Positions 17,071-25,876 of a stretch of DNA of 64,000 bases are shown in pieces. The notes below the pieces were generated by a model, which was not told the origin of the DNA, searched no databases, and saw only the letters and a program-made list of their open reading frames with translations. The position numbers and the translations under genes were made by a program. Each line of letters opens with the position of its first letter. Position 1 is the stretch's first letter. Location of the stretch: the NCBI GenBank assembly GCA_945897805.1, contig CAMDFX010000008.1:62001-126000 (forward strand). The letters run 5' to 3'. This stretch comes from Chryseobacterium gleum (GTDB taxonomy: Bacteria; Bacteroidota; Bacteroidia; Flavobacteriales_D; Crocinitomicaceae).

Positions 17071-18732
17071 ATGGAAGTATTACACATCCTCATTCGAGTT
17101 TCAACCCAAGTACAAGAAGATGGTACATCACTCAAAACACAAGAGGAACAAGGGGTTGAGTTATCTAAACGTCTAAAAATGAATTATCAGATTCATAATG
17201 AAGGAGGAACGTCTTCAAACAAGGATACACTGGATAATCGACCTGTAATGTTGAACCTACTTAAACTGATGGATGAGGGGAAGGTGAAACATCTTTACGT
17301 GTATAATACCGACAGAATTTCCCGAAACCAATCCACGTGGTACCTCATTCGTCAGAAAATGGTTAAGAATAAGGTGGTATTGTATACCTCTAATGGGAAG
17401 TATGACACCAGTGGTTCTATGGAGGGGTTGATTCTTGGAATATTGTCAGAGGTTAGTCAATACGACAATAAAATTCGAACCGAAAGGTCACGAACTGGTA
17501 AAATGGAGAAGGTGAAAAACAACTTCTTTAGAGGAGGAGACCCACCATTCGGATACCGTATTGAAAAAGTACATGGAGGGTCCAAATTGGTAATTGATGA
17601 ATATGAAAGTAACTATGTGAGAATGGTATACGATATGTACCATTCAGGACAAACAATTAAAAAAATAAAGGAAAGACTGGAATCGGAAGGGGTTAAAACA
17701 AGAAGAGGATTTGATCATTGGTCCTTAGGGTCGTTACAACTCATGTTGAGAAACGACTCGTATATAGGTATTGACGAGTACCATGATAAAAAGACTCAAA
17801 CAACCATTAGAAATGAGATCCCATCCATTATATCACACAAATTGTTTGAAGAAGTTCAGAACAGAAGGAAACGGATATTGAGACGAAAGGGACAATTGAA
17901 CAGAACCACTCATCCCTATTTGATTCGAGACTTGATGTATTGTTCCTGTGGAACACCAATAGGAGGTAGATTCAAACCTATTCATTCCATTCAACACTAC
18001 TATTGTCCTTTATCCGAGAGGAAGTTCAATAAATCGGTATCATCGGATGAGTCCTGTGAAATGAAACGATGTGTGAATATTCAACCAACAGAAGAATTGG
18101 TATGGAATACCATTAATGAGTTACTCATAAACACAGAGAAACTCCACGAATCACTTGATTCAGTAATTAAGAAAACACCCGAATTATCAGTGTTTATAAG
18201 GAAACAAAGAGGTAAGTTGACCAGAAAAATTGAAGAACTCGAAAAAGAACTCAATACGGTCACAAACGGAATAGTTGAAATTGAAAAAAAGAGGATTTTT
18301 AGACAATTCCATACAGAAGATATTTATCATCAAATTAAGAAAAAACTTGATGTAGAATTTAAAAGAATTCATCTATCCATTGAGGAAATAAAAAACCTTT
18401 TATCCTTTCATTATCAGAAAGATAGGTGGTATAAATCCATATCAGAAATATCCAAGGTATTTACCTCAAAAAAGACCTTTTCATTTGATGAGAAAAAGGA
18501 AATTCTAACCCATTTCATTCAGTCCATTACCTTATCCTATCAAACAGATAAGAAGGTTCATGAACTAACCCTTTTCCTCAAAATTCCATTGATATTCGAG
18601 GGGATAAAACACCCATTTTCCAAAAACGTCCAGAAGAAAAACCTCTTGAAACCCCTTAAAACACTAACAGACCAACCAAATACCCGTTGGGACTATTCTA
18701 CTGTAACTGATTTTGCCAAATTTCTTGGTTGA
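17071..18732 (+). CDS. Large serine recombinase
   Basis: Site-specific recombinase. The N-terminal resolvase domain has the nucleophile Ser11 in LIRVSTQ and the conserved DRISRN near residue 80. A recombinase domain follows (PPFGYRIEK near 155, then SLGSLQLMLRNDSYIG). The zinc-ribbon domain has cysteines in YCSCGTPIGG (about 290-297), YYCPL and CEMKRC, followed by a coiled-coil-rich segment (about 370-460). At 553 aa it is of integrase rather than resolvase size. The final residues, YSTVTDFAKFLG, are the antisense reading of the conserved glmS terminus, so the native C-terminus was probably altered on insertion. It is divergent from the MORN gene with an AT-rich gap of about 100 bp. Confidence 0.93.
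   Translation: MEVLHILIRVSTQVQEDGTSLKTQEEQGVELSKRLKMNYQIHNEGGTSSNKDTLDNRPVMLNLLKLMDEGKVKHLYVYNTDRISRNQSTWYLIRQKMVKNKVVLYTSNGKYDTSGSMEGLILGILSEVSQYDNKIRTERSRTGKMEKVKNNFFRGGDPPFGYRIEKVHGGSKLVIDEYESNYVRMVYDMYHSGQTIKKIKERLESEGVKTRRGFDHWSLGSLQLMLRNDSYIGIDEYHDKKTQTTIRNEIPSIISHKLFEEVQNRRKRILRRKGQLNRTTHPYLIRDLMYCSCGTPIGGRFKPIHSIQHYYCPLSERKFNKSVSSDESCEMKRCVNIQPTEELVWNTINELLINTEKLHESLDSVIKKTPELSVFIRKQRGKLTRKIEELEKELNTVTNGIVEIEKKRIFRQFHTEDIYHQIKKKLDVEFKRIHLSIEEIKNLLSFHYQKDRWYKSISEISKVFTSKKTFSFDEKKEILTHFIQSITLSYQTDKKVHELTLFLKIPLIFEGIKHPFSKNVQKKNLLKPLKTLTDQPNTRWDYSTVTDFAKFLG
18505..18575 (+). repeat. Right arm of the 71-bp inverted repeat, inside the recombinase gene
   Basis: Encodes recombinase residues 479-502 (LTHFIQSITLSYQTDKKVHE and following). 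Identical to the reverse complement of 14441-14511. Orientation is inverted relative to the left arm, so recombination between the arms would invert the 3993-bp interval and exchange the recombinase C-terminus. Confidence 0.97.
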
Positions 18733-20537
18733 TCAACATTACAACCTCTCATCACTGAAATATGATATGATAGCAATTGCAGAGGAATTGTTGCCAACAA
18801 AGGAACCAAGTGTTCGTCAGTATCAGGGATTTCAATAACGTGATCTGCAAGTTCTTTTACCTGGGTGTCACCTTCTGTTACAATGGCGATAATTTTCCCT
18901 TTTCTTGCTTTAACTTCTTGTATATTGCTCACCACTTTTTCGTAGGAAGTACCTTTTGTTGCGATAACGAATACAGGCATTTCTTCATCAATCAAGGCGA
19001 TTGGGCCATGTTTCATTTCTGCAGCAGGATAACCTTCCGCGTGGATGTAGGAGATTTCTTTCAATTTCAAAGCTCCTTCAAGGGCCACAGGAAAAGAACT
19101 GCCTCTGCCTAAATAAAGCGCATTGGATGCATCTTTGTAAACACTTGCAATTTGCTCGATTAAATCGTTTTTATCTAATATTCTTTGTACTTTATCTGGA
19201 ATGGCTTCTAATTCAGTGAGTAAAGCATGAAATTTAGAATCACTTAAAGTGCCTCCTTTATGAGCCAAAGAAAGTGCCATCAAAGTCAAAACGGTTACTT
19301 GGGCAGTAAAGGCTTTTGTTGAAGCAACACCAATTTCTGGACCTGCGTGCGTGTACGAACCAGCGTCAGTGATTCTTGAAATGGAAGAACCCACGACATT
19401 GCAAATTCCTAAAATAGTGGCACCTTTCGATTTCGCTAATTCTAGCGCAGCCATTGTGTCCGCAGTTTCTCCTGATTGAGACACTGCAATAACGATATCA
19501 TCTTCGTTGATAATTGGGTTGCGGTATCTGAATTCTGATGCGTATTCAACTTCAACGTTTATTCTAGCTAAATCCTCAATTAGATATTCCCCAACTTGAC
19601 AAGCGTGCCAAGAAGTACCACAAGCTACGAAGACCAATCTTTTGGAATTCATGATTTTTTGCTTGTATTCTTTCAATCCACCAAGAGAAACATGTCCTGT
19701 TTCAGCATTTAATCTTCCGCGGAAACAATCTCTAATTGAGCGAGGTTGCTCATGAATTTCTTTCAACATGAAATGCTCATATCCACCTTTTTCCAGTGCC
19801 TCAAGATGCATCTCAAGTTCTTGTATGTAAGGAGTCTTGACTTGGTTTTTGATATTGATTATTTTCAATCCCTCGTTCAAATCAACCACTGCAATTTCTT
19901 CATCATTCAAATAAACAACTTGTTTTGTATATTCAATGATTGGAGTTGCATCAGATGCTAAGTAGAAATCGCCTTCTGCGCCAATTCCTACAACCAAAGG
20001 ACTACTTTTACGCGCAGCCACCAGTTGATTTGGATAATCTTTTGATAGTACAACTATCGCATACGCACCAACAACAGTTTGCAGAGCCAAGCGAACCGCC
20101 TCAACCAAATTAACTTTTTCGTGTTTTTGAATTTCGTCAATTAAATGAACCAAAACTTCTGTATCAGTTTCACTTTTGAAAACGTAGCCTTTTGAGACTA
20201 ATTCTTCTTTGATTGATGCATAATTTTCAATAATTCCATTGTGAATCAAAGCGATTTTCCCATCCATAGATGAATGAGGATGCGAATTTATGTCATTCGG
20301 AAGTCCGTGTGTTGCCCATCTTGTATGACCAATTCCTGATTGTCCACTGATATCTTTATCTGCTGCAAACTCTTCTAAATTGGCAACTTTTCCTTGTTTT
20401 TTGTATAAATTTACATTTCCCCCACTCAATAATGCAATACCAGCACTGTCATATCCTCTATATTCTAATCTTTTTAAGCCTTTGATTAGTATAGGATATG
20501 CTTCTTTCTTACCAATATAAGCTACAATTCCACACAT
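18693..20537 (-). CDS. glmS: Glutamine--fructose-6-phosphate aminotransferase (isomerizing)
   Basis: Makes glucosamine-6-phosphate for cell-wall and LPS precursors. Cys2 (after Met) is the N-terminal glutaminase nucleophile in MCGIVAYIG; the glutaminase domain runs to about 240 and two SIS isomerase domains follow (ACGTSWHACQVGEYLIE, SQSGETADT, and LGRGSSFPVALEGALKLKEISYIHAEGY). The C-terminus DQPRNLAKSVTVE is the invariant end used by Tn7 as attachment target. 614 aa, full length. The last 40 bp overlap the recombinase gene on the other strand. Upstream neighbours are DUF4270 and the glycogen-synthase-like gene on the same strand. Confidence 0.98.
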   Translation of the reverse strand: MCGIVAYIGKKEAYPILIKGLKRLEYRGYDSAGIALLSGGNVNLYKKQGKVANLEEFAADKDISGQSGIGHTRWATHGLPNDINSHPHSSMDGKIALIHNGIIENYASIKEELVSKGYVFKSETDTEVLVHLIDEIQKHEKVNLVEAVRLALQTVVGAYAIVVLSKDYPNQLVAARKSSPLVVGIGAEGDFYLASDATPIIEYTKQVVYLNDEEIAVVDLNEGLKIINIKNQVKTPYIQELEMHLEALEKGGYEHFMLKEIHEQPRSIRDCFRGRLNAETGHVSLGGLKEYKQKIMNSKRLVFVACGTSWHACQVGEYLIEDLARINVEVEYASEFRYRNPIINEDDIVIAVSQSGETADTMAALELAKSKGATILGICNVVGSSISRITDAGSYTHAGPEIGVASTKAFTAQVTVLTLMALSLAHKGGTLSDSKFHALLTELEAIPDKVQRILDKNDLIEQIASVYKDASNALYLGRGSSFPVALEGALKLKEISYIHAEGYPAAEMKHGPIALIDEEMPVFVIATKGTSYEKVVSNIQEVKARKGKIIAIVTEGDTQVKELADHVIEIPDTDEHLVPLLATIPLQLLSYHISVMRGCNVDQPRNLAKSVTVE

Positions 20538-20548
20538 ATAAATTTCTT

Positions 20549-21856
20549 TTAATATTTGGTATAAGTAATTACAAATTTAGGTTTTTTCTTATTTACTGAT
20601 TCAGTTCCATTAAAAATAATTCTTTCTACCGTAGAGTTAAAATAGGTAGGTCGTAAAAATACGCCTCTATTTACAATGATTTGACTTACTACTTGTTGCA
20701 CATGTTGCCTCAAATCGATGATGTACGCTTTTTGATTGTCATCGTAAATTACGTTGCCCCTTGAATAAATAGTATCATTATCGGCGGTGATTCTTGTTCC
20801 AATATTTAATTGCACACTTGGATACAGTAAATTATTGGTATAGTGCGTAATGGGAACGATTAATTGCGCTTTGTGAATGATAGAATTTTTTGGAATATCA
20901 CTGATTCCAGTCATTTCAATTACAGCTCTTGAAGTAAAAGCTTGCGCATAATATTCTAATTCCCCTAACGCTGGATTATTAATCAAATTGTCTATTGGCT
21001 TACCAGTTCTATTAAAGTTTACATGATTGAAATCAACACTTGTGCCATTCATCAAAAATGAGAATGTTTTTGATATCGCATCGTTTTTGTAATAGATTGT
21101 AAGTTTAGAATTAATAGCACTTAAACTGAAATAGTAGACTGCCCCTTGTCCGCTTGGAGGATTTGGGTCACTCACTTTTACATAAATTCCTTTAAAATAT
21201 TCATGAAAAAGATCTTGTGTAGCATATTTGCCAAGTGCCACTCCATCCATTAGGTATGTTGCCAAACTATTTTTTAAAGGAATTCTTAATTGCGCGGCTA
21301 AAGTATCTGTACCAACAACTGATTTAACCGAAGGTTGCGGTATAATTGTTTCCTTACCAGGAAAGACCAAATTAGCAGAATTTACATTTTTCGTTGTAAA
21401 TGAATAGTAAATACTATCTGAAAGTGCGCTTAAATCATCAGTCAATTCATACACCTCAAATGTTTGTGCTGAATTTTCACCATAATAGCCTGTGTATTGC
21501 AGCGACAAAACAATAGAATCAACGATTGGATCTGTACCAAATGAAGTAGAACCTGGGTTATCCAAGCTAATTTGAGTGTAAAAGGAAGCGTCGACAGTTC
21601 CGAATTTTGGATCGTTGTATGCGCCTAACAATGCATGAAGTTGATTTTTTGTGACAACTGAATCTTCTTCAATTGTGTAGGTTTTTAGCGGGATTTCTAC
21701 TTCTGTCGAATTCAAGAGTCCATTGACATCGAAAGCATCTTTTCCGACCATTGTTTCTTTTTTCTTGCAAGATGTAAAGGCAAGCGTGACGCAAAAAAAA
21801 GTAGCGGAAAGTATTCGAACTTTCCGCCAATTAAATGATTTGAATGTTGGAGTCAT
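20549..21856 (-). CDS. DUF4270 family lipoprotein
   Basis: Bacteroidota-specific outer-surface or periplasmic lipoprotein. A lipobox lies in LAFTSCKKK (Cys about residue 30) after a hydrophobic signal. Family features are the early DAFDVNGLLNSTEVEIPLKTYTI-like block, followed by the DPKFGTVDASFYTQISLD region, and a beta-rich C-terminal half with RAVIEM and KKKPKFVITYT at the end. 435 aa. It sits 11 bp upstream of glmS and 3 bp downstream of the glycogen-synthase-like gene, so the three form an operon, an arrangement common in this phylum. Molecular function is unknown. Confidence 0.85.
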   Translation of the reverse strand: MTPTFKSFNWRKVRILSATFFCVTLAFTSCKKKETMVGKDAFDVNGLLNSTEVEIPLKTYTIEEDSVVTKNQLHALLGAYNDPKFGTVDASFYTQISLDNPGSTSFGTDPIVDSIVLSLQYTGYYGENSAQTFEVYELTDDLSALSDSIYYSFTTKNVNSANLVFPGKETIIPQPSVKSVVGTDTLAAQLRIPLKNSLATYLMDGVALGKYATQDLFHEYFKGIYVKVSDPNPPSGQGAVYYFSLSAINSKLTIYYKNDAISKTFSFLMNGTSVDFNHVNFNRTGKPIDNLINNPALGELEYYAQAFTSRAVIEMTGISDIPKNSIIHKAQLIVPITHYTNNLLYPSVQLNIGTRITADNDTIYSRGNVIYDDNQKAYIIDLRQHVQQVVSQIIVNRGVFLRPTYFNSTVERIIFNGTESVNKKKPKFVITYTKY

Positions 21857-21859
21857 ATT

Positions 21860-22681
21860 TTATATAAGTACTTCTTCTTCAATAACTTTGTCAAAAAATT
21901 CTGACATTACTTTTATTTGTGTTTCCTCTGGTATGAATGCTTGTTTCAAACAAGTCGCTTCTTCAAAAAGTGCCATAGAAATTTCATCTAATACTTCTGA
22001 ACCTATGGTAACTCCGTCTGCATACTTCAAAGCAGCTCTAGTTACATTTTCGTAGGATGAAGCAGCTAAACTTGTTGTTATCTCTTTGTCAAAGCCATCA
22101 AATTTTAATTTGTCAGCAAAACGACCGTCCCAATTAGAAGTAAAACCATTGTCATACAAGCTGATAACTACTTTTGTGTCAGCAAAATGTGGGTCTTTGT
22201 GATACATTTTTTTGATATAGAGCGGCATCAAATTAGCCATCCAACCGTGACAATGAATCACATCTGGTTTCCAACCTAATTTTTTAACAGTTTCTAAAAC
22301 GCCACGACAAAAGAACATTGATCTTTCATCATTGTCATGATAATAACTCCCATCATCTTCAGTTATTGCATTTTTTCTTTTAAAATATTCATCATTGTCG
22401 ATAAAATATACCTGCATTCTAGCAGTTGGAATTGATGCTACTTTGATAATCAATGGGTGATCTTTGTCATCAATAATCAAATTCATTCCAGATAAACGAA
22501 TTACTTCATGTAACTGATGTCTTCTTTCATTGATACTTCCAAATTTGGGAGTAAAAACGCGGATTTCCTTTCCATTGTCCTGAATTCCTTGTGGAAGTTT
22601 GCGTGCAATGTTAGAAATATCTGATTTGGGAAGGAATGGTGTAATCTCTTGTGAAACAAAAAGAATTCTTTTTTTCTCCAT
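21860..22681 (-). CDS. Glycogen/starch synthase N-terminal-domain protein (GT5-like, single domain)
   Basis: Matches the N-terminal Rossmann domain of ADP-glucose-dependent glycogen synthase: RILFVSQEITPF at the start, then GKEIRVFTPKFG, FFCRGVLETVKKLGWKPDVIHCHGW and the ADGVTIGSEVLDEI segment. At 273 aa it ends where the C-terminal glycosyltransferase domain (GT-B second half) should begin, so the complete active site is absent. Such short homologues recur next to panC in Bacteroidota, so this is probably the native length and not a truncation. Activity as a glycogen synthase is doubtful. Confidence 0.8.
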   Translation of the reverse strand: MEKKRILFVSQEITPFLPKSDISNIARKLPQGIQDNGKEIRVFTPKFGSINERRHQLHEVIRLSGMNLIIDDKDHPLIIKVASIPTARMQVYFIDNDEYFKRKNAITEDDGSYYHDNDERSMFFCRGVLETVKKLGWKPDVIHCHGWMANLMPLYIKKMYHKDPHFADTKVVISLYDNGFTSNWDGRFADKLKFDGFDKEITTSLAASSYENVTRAALKYADGVTIGSEVLDEISMALFEEATCLKQAFIPEETQIKVMSEFFDKVIEEEVLI

Positions 22682-22787
22682 GGAAGTTTTTATTTATAAA
22701 AAAACAGTACAAAAGTACGAAAAAAAATGGCATCAATCAAAAAAAGGAATAGATTTGTCGCTTTCGCAATTATTAGAAATTTTTAAA

Positions 22788-23627
22788 GTGCAAGTTTTTA
22801 CCAAAGTTCACGAACTTAAATCGTTCATAAAGTCTCACCAAGTTTTAGAGAAAACAATTGGTTTTGTGCCTACTATGGGCGCTTTGCACGCGGGTCATGG
22901 TTCTTTAATTAGTGAAGCGAAGAAGGTAAACGAGTTGGTAGTTGCCAGTATATTTGTAAATCCAACACAATTTAACAATGCATCTGATTTAGATAAATAT
23001 CCTCGCTCAATCGATGCAGACTGCGCGATTCTTTCTAGTTTAGGTTGCGATGCAGTTTTGATTCCTTCCGTTGAGGAAATTTACACCAATGATTTTGTAT
23101 TTCCCGACATCGACTTGGGCTTTCTAGATCAAGTGATGGAGGGCAAACATAGACCAGGACATTTTCAAGGCGTTGTGCAAGTGGTATATAGGCTTTTTGA
23201 AATTGTGACACCAACCAGTGCTTATTTTGGACTCAAAGATTTTCAGCAAGTAGCCGTAATAAGATTCATGACAACATTTTTCAAATTACCTATTCAAATT
23301 GTTGCAATTCCGACCTTAAGAGAAGCTTCTGGATTAGCCATGAGCAGTAGAAATTTAAGATTGTCTTTGTCAGAAAGGGAAGAAGCTGTAAAAATAAGCG
23401 AAACACTTTATTTTGCTAAGAAGGTTGCTAAAAACCATACGCCAGAAGAAACTAAAAATGCAACAATTGATTTTTTCAATCAGTCGAATTTAAAACTTGA
23501 ATATTTTGAAATTGTTGACTCAATAAATTTAGAGCGCTTGACTGATAGCTGGGTTCCAAGTGCAGTTGCCTGTATCGTAGCCTATTGCGGAGAAGTTCGG
23601 TTGATTGATAATTTGCAATTGAATTAA
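22788..23627 (+). CDS. panC: Pantothenate synthetase
   Basis: ATP-dependent ligation of pantoate and beta-alanine, last step of pantothenate synthesis. Motifs: FVPTMGALHAGHGSL (ATP-binding HIGH-like), VASIFVNPTQFN, KDFQQVAVI and SSRNLRLS. I chose the GTG at 22788, giving 279 aa with the usual start (V/M)QVFTKVHEL. The open frame extends upstream to an ATG at 22680, but that would add 36 poorly conserved residues and leave no promoter room next to the divergent gene at 22681. No panD follows here; it is about 15 kb away on the other strand. Confidence 0.95.
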   Translation: MQVFTKVHELKSFIKSHQVLEKTIGFVPTMGALHAGHGSLISEAKKVNELVVASIFVNPTQFNNASDLDKYPRSIDADCAILSSLGCDAVLIPSVEEIYTNDFVFPDIDLGFLDQVMEGKHRPGHFQGVVQVVYRLFEIVTPTSAYFGLKDFQQVAVIRFMTTFFKLPIQIVAIPTLREASGLAMSSRNLRLSLSEREEAVKISETLYFAKKVAKNHTPEETKNATIDFFNQSNLKLEYFEIVDSINLERLTDSWVPSAVACIVAYCGEVRLIDNLQLN

Positions 23628-23729
23628 TTTAAAGTACAGTTGTCCGTTAAAAAAATAATTTATCTTTTAATATGCAATCAATAAACCGACTTCATTTTAA
23701 ATCCGCCCACAAGAATCAAAATTGAATAG

Positions 23730-23843
23730 ATTGCGCCCGAGCAAAAACTCAAAACGGGTGGTTACACCAATTCAAAAGTTGCACTGGAATTGGATTACCG
23801 GTATGGATTGGAAATGGGAATAGATTTTCTGAGGAAATTGTGA
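23730..23843 (+). other. Short orphan coding-like fragment in the panC-thyA gap
   Basis: A stop-bounded stretch of 37 codons reading IAPEQKLKTGGYTNSK... and ending in DFLRKL. It lacks a start codon and looks like the end of a longer protein, with the upstream part lost. The preceding bases (about 23640-23729) have stops in this frame. It could be a decayed gene or chance. It lies in the interval where panD would be expected from the usual gene order. Confidence 0.25.
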
Positions 23844-23847
23844 TTAT

Positions 23848-24642
23848 TTAAACTGCAACCGCGCCTTTAATATGTGGATGTGGGTCGTAATTCAACAATT
23901 CGAAATCTTCTATTTTAAATCCGAAAATATCTTTCACTGCAGGATTTATTTTCATGGTTGGCAATGGACGACAATCTCTTGTTAATTGCAATTTGGTTTG
24001 ATCTAAGTGATTGTTATACAGGTGTGCATCTCCCAAAGTATGGATAAATTCTCCATATTGCAAATCACAAACTTGGGCAATCATCATGGTCAAAAGGGCA
24101 TAGGAAGCAATGTTGAAAGGAACACCCAAGAATGTATCGGCGCTTCTTTGATACAATTGACAGCTTAATTTTCCATCGGCCACATAAAACTGAAACATCG
24201 TGTGACAAGGCGGTAAAGCCATGCTGTCAACATCAGCGACATTCCATGCAGAAACCAGCAATCTCCTTGAGTTTGGATTGGTTTTGATTTGTTGAATTAA
24301 ATTGGAAATTTGATCGATTGTACCGCCATCTTTTGCAGGCCAAGAGCGCCATTGATGACCATAAACTGGACCCAAATCACCATTTTCATCTGCCCATTCA
24401 TCCCAAATTGAAACATTATTATCTTTCAAAAACTTGATATTTGTATCGCCTTGTAAAAACCACAAAAGTTCAACAATAATAGAGCGTAAATGCAATTTTT
24501 TTGTCGTCAATACCGGAAAACCTTCGTTTAAATCAAAACGCATTTGATACCCAAAAGTAGAAATTGTACCTGTTCCGGTGCGGTCTCCTTTTTGCGTGCC
24601 ATTTTCAAGAATGTGGTTTAATAAATCGTGGTATTGCTTCAT
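23848..24642 (-). CDS. thyA: Thymidylate synthase
   Basis: Methylates dUMP to dTMP with methylene-tetrahydrofolate. The catalytic Cys lies in [12 protein letters not shown], followed by [23 protein letters not shown], the folate/dUMP binding signature; GDRTGTGT and YGHQWRSW are also conserved. 264 aa, the compact bacterial form; ends in AVAV after a HPHIKG. No adjacent dihydrofolate reductase gene, although thyA-folA pairs are common. Confidence 0.98.
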   Translation of the reverse strand: MKQYHDLLNHILENGTQKGDRTGTGTISTFGYQMRFDLNEGFPVLTTKKLHLRSIIVELLWFLQGDTNIKFLKDNNVSIWDEWADENGDLGPVYGHQWRSWPAKDGGTIDQISNLIQQIKTNPNSRRLLVSAWNVADVDSMALPPCHTMFQFYVADGKLSCQLYQRSADTFLGVPFNIASYALLTMMIAQVCDLQYGEFIHTLGDAHLYNNHLDQTKLQLTRDCRPLPTMKINPAVKDIFGFKIEDFELLNYDPHPHIKGAVAV

Positions 24643-24831
24643 GTGAAATCCATTTTGATTGAGATTTCAAAATTACGAAAATTGAAAGTAATAATTGCAA
24701 AGTGATTTAAAAACCTAGGTTCAATTTTTTATATAGCGCTAAAATGAAAGTCAATCGCAAGATCGGAATATGGCGATTTGCCGGAATTTTGAAAAGCAGG
24801 CGCATGGCAATATTTTCTTTTTGAAAAACAG

Positions 24832-24839
24832 TATCTTTG
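24832..24839 (+). promoter_or_regulatory. Candidate -7 promoter box for hldD
   Basis: TATCTTTG matches the Bacteroidota -7 consensus TAnnTTTG. It lies 17 bp before the hldD ATG, predicting a very short leader. No convincing -33 TTTG is at the ideal spacing. The rest of the 24643-24855 gap shows no other feature. Confidence 0.4.
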
Positions 24840-24855
24840 TTGCAAATTCAAAGAA

Positions 24856-25821
24856 ATGATTGTTGTAACAGGTGCCGCTGGTTTTATTGGAAGTTGTTTG
24901 GTTTCAAGATTGAATCAAGCGGGAAAAGAAAATATTGTTGTTGTTGACGATTTCACCAAACACGAGAAAGACCAAAATTTGGTCGGAAAAAAGTTTGCGG
25001 AAAAAGTCGAACGAAGCATTTTTGAACCTTGGTTGCAAACAAATGGTGGGGCTGTTGAAATTATCTTTCACATAGGCGCTAGAACGGATACAACAGAATT
25101 CGACAAAGCGATTTTTGATGAATTGAATGTCGAATACACCCAAATGATTTGGAATTTTTGTTCAGATAAGAATATTCCATTGGTGTACGCCAGTTCAGCT
25201 GCAACGTATGGTTTGGGAGAATTTGGCTACGAAGACAAGCACGAAATTATTCCAAGTTTAAAACCATTGAATCCTTATGGAGATTCTAAAAACGATTTTG
25301 ACATTTGGGCTTTGAAGCAACTAAAACAACCACCTTTTTGGGCAGGTTTGAAATTCTTCAATGTTTATGGCCCAAATGAATTCCACAAAGGAAGAATGGC
25401 TTCTGTTATTTTTCATGCTTTCAATCAAATTTCGGAAAAAAGCTCCATGAATTTATTTCGTTCTCACAATCCAAATTTCACTGACGGTGGACAATTGCGT
25501 GATTTTGTATATGTGAAAGATGTGGTTGAAGTTTGTTTATTTTTGATGGAGGAAAAACCAACTTCAGGCATTTACAATTTAGGATCTGGCGAAGCGCGTA
25601 CTTTTTTAGATTTGGCTACAAATACTTTTCTCGCCATGGGAAAAGAGCCTAACATTGGTTTCATCGACACGCCAATTGACATCAGAGATAAATACCAATA
25701 TTTTACCGAAGCAAAAATGCAAAAAATGTTGGATGCTGGCTATTCCAAAGGTTTTCACAGTTTAGAAGCTGGGGTAGAAGATTATGTCAAAAATCACTTG
25801 ATCCCAAATAAATACTATTAA
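24856..25821 (+). CDS. hldD: ADP-L-glycero-D-manno-heptose 6-epimerase
   Basis: Short-chain NAD(P)-dependent epimerase for the heptose of LPS core. N-terminal MIVVTGAAGFIGSCLVSRLN is the Rossmann GxxGxxG; the catalytic YxxxK is in NPYGDSKNDFD, with Ser-Ser in YASSAATYG; FFNVYGPNEFHKGRMASV is the HldD-specific block. 321 aa. The partner adenylyltransferase gene hldE2 lies 11.6 kb away. A specific NDP-sugar epimerase of another kind is possible but the NEFHKGRM motif favours HldD. Confidence 0.93.
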   Translation: MIVVTGAAGFIGSCLVSRLNQAGKENIVVVDDFTKHEKDQNLVGKKFAEKVERSIFEPWLQTNGGAVEIIFHIGARTDTTEFDKAIFDELNVEYTQMIWNFCSDKNIPLVYASSAATYGLGEFGYEDKHEIIPSLKPLNPYGDSKNDFDIWALKQLKQPPFWAGLKFFNVYGPNEFHKGRMASVIFHAFNQISEKSSMNLFRSHNPNFTDGGQLRDFVYVKDVVEVCLFLMEEKPTSGIYNLGSGEARTFLDLATNTFLAMGKEPNIGFIDTPIDIRDKYQYFTEAKMQKMLDAGYSKGFHSLEAGVEDYVKNHLIPNKYY

Positions 25822-25876
25822 AATCTAAACATAAGTTTGATTTTTCTGTTTATTAAGCAGATTAAAATGACAGAAA

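Larger units (their letters stand above)
14441..18692. mobile_element. Putative serine-recombinase integrative element at the glmS 3' end
   Basis: The segment contains a large serine recombinase gene and one divergently transcribed cargo gene. Its right end abuts the glmS stop codon, and the recombinase reading frame finishes inside glmS on the opposite strand, as expected if the element joined the chromosome there. The left end is uncertain: I mark it at the inverted-repeat arm, but it could extend to about 14083. No second copy of the glmS terminus was seen at the left, so classical direct-repeat att sites are not shown. No transposase of Tn7 type is present. Confidence 0.6.

Noticed and set aside
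14083-18732. Tn7-like transposon at glmS
   Set aside because: The site fits, but there are no tnsA-E homologues and no Tn7 end repeats; the only recombinase is of the serine type.
22599-22787. N-terminal extension of PanC in the open frame from 22599
   Set aside because: Overlaps the divergent gene on the opposite strand, lacks similarity to PanC and would make the protein about 60 residues too long.
23640-23729. IS-element end downstream of panC
   Set aside because: The AGTTGTCCGTTAAAA stretch resembles some IS ends, but no partner inverted repeat or transposase frame was found.
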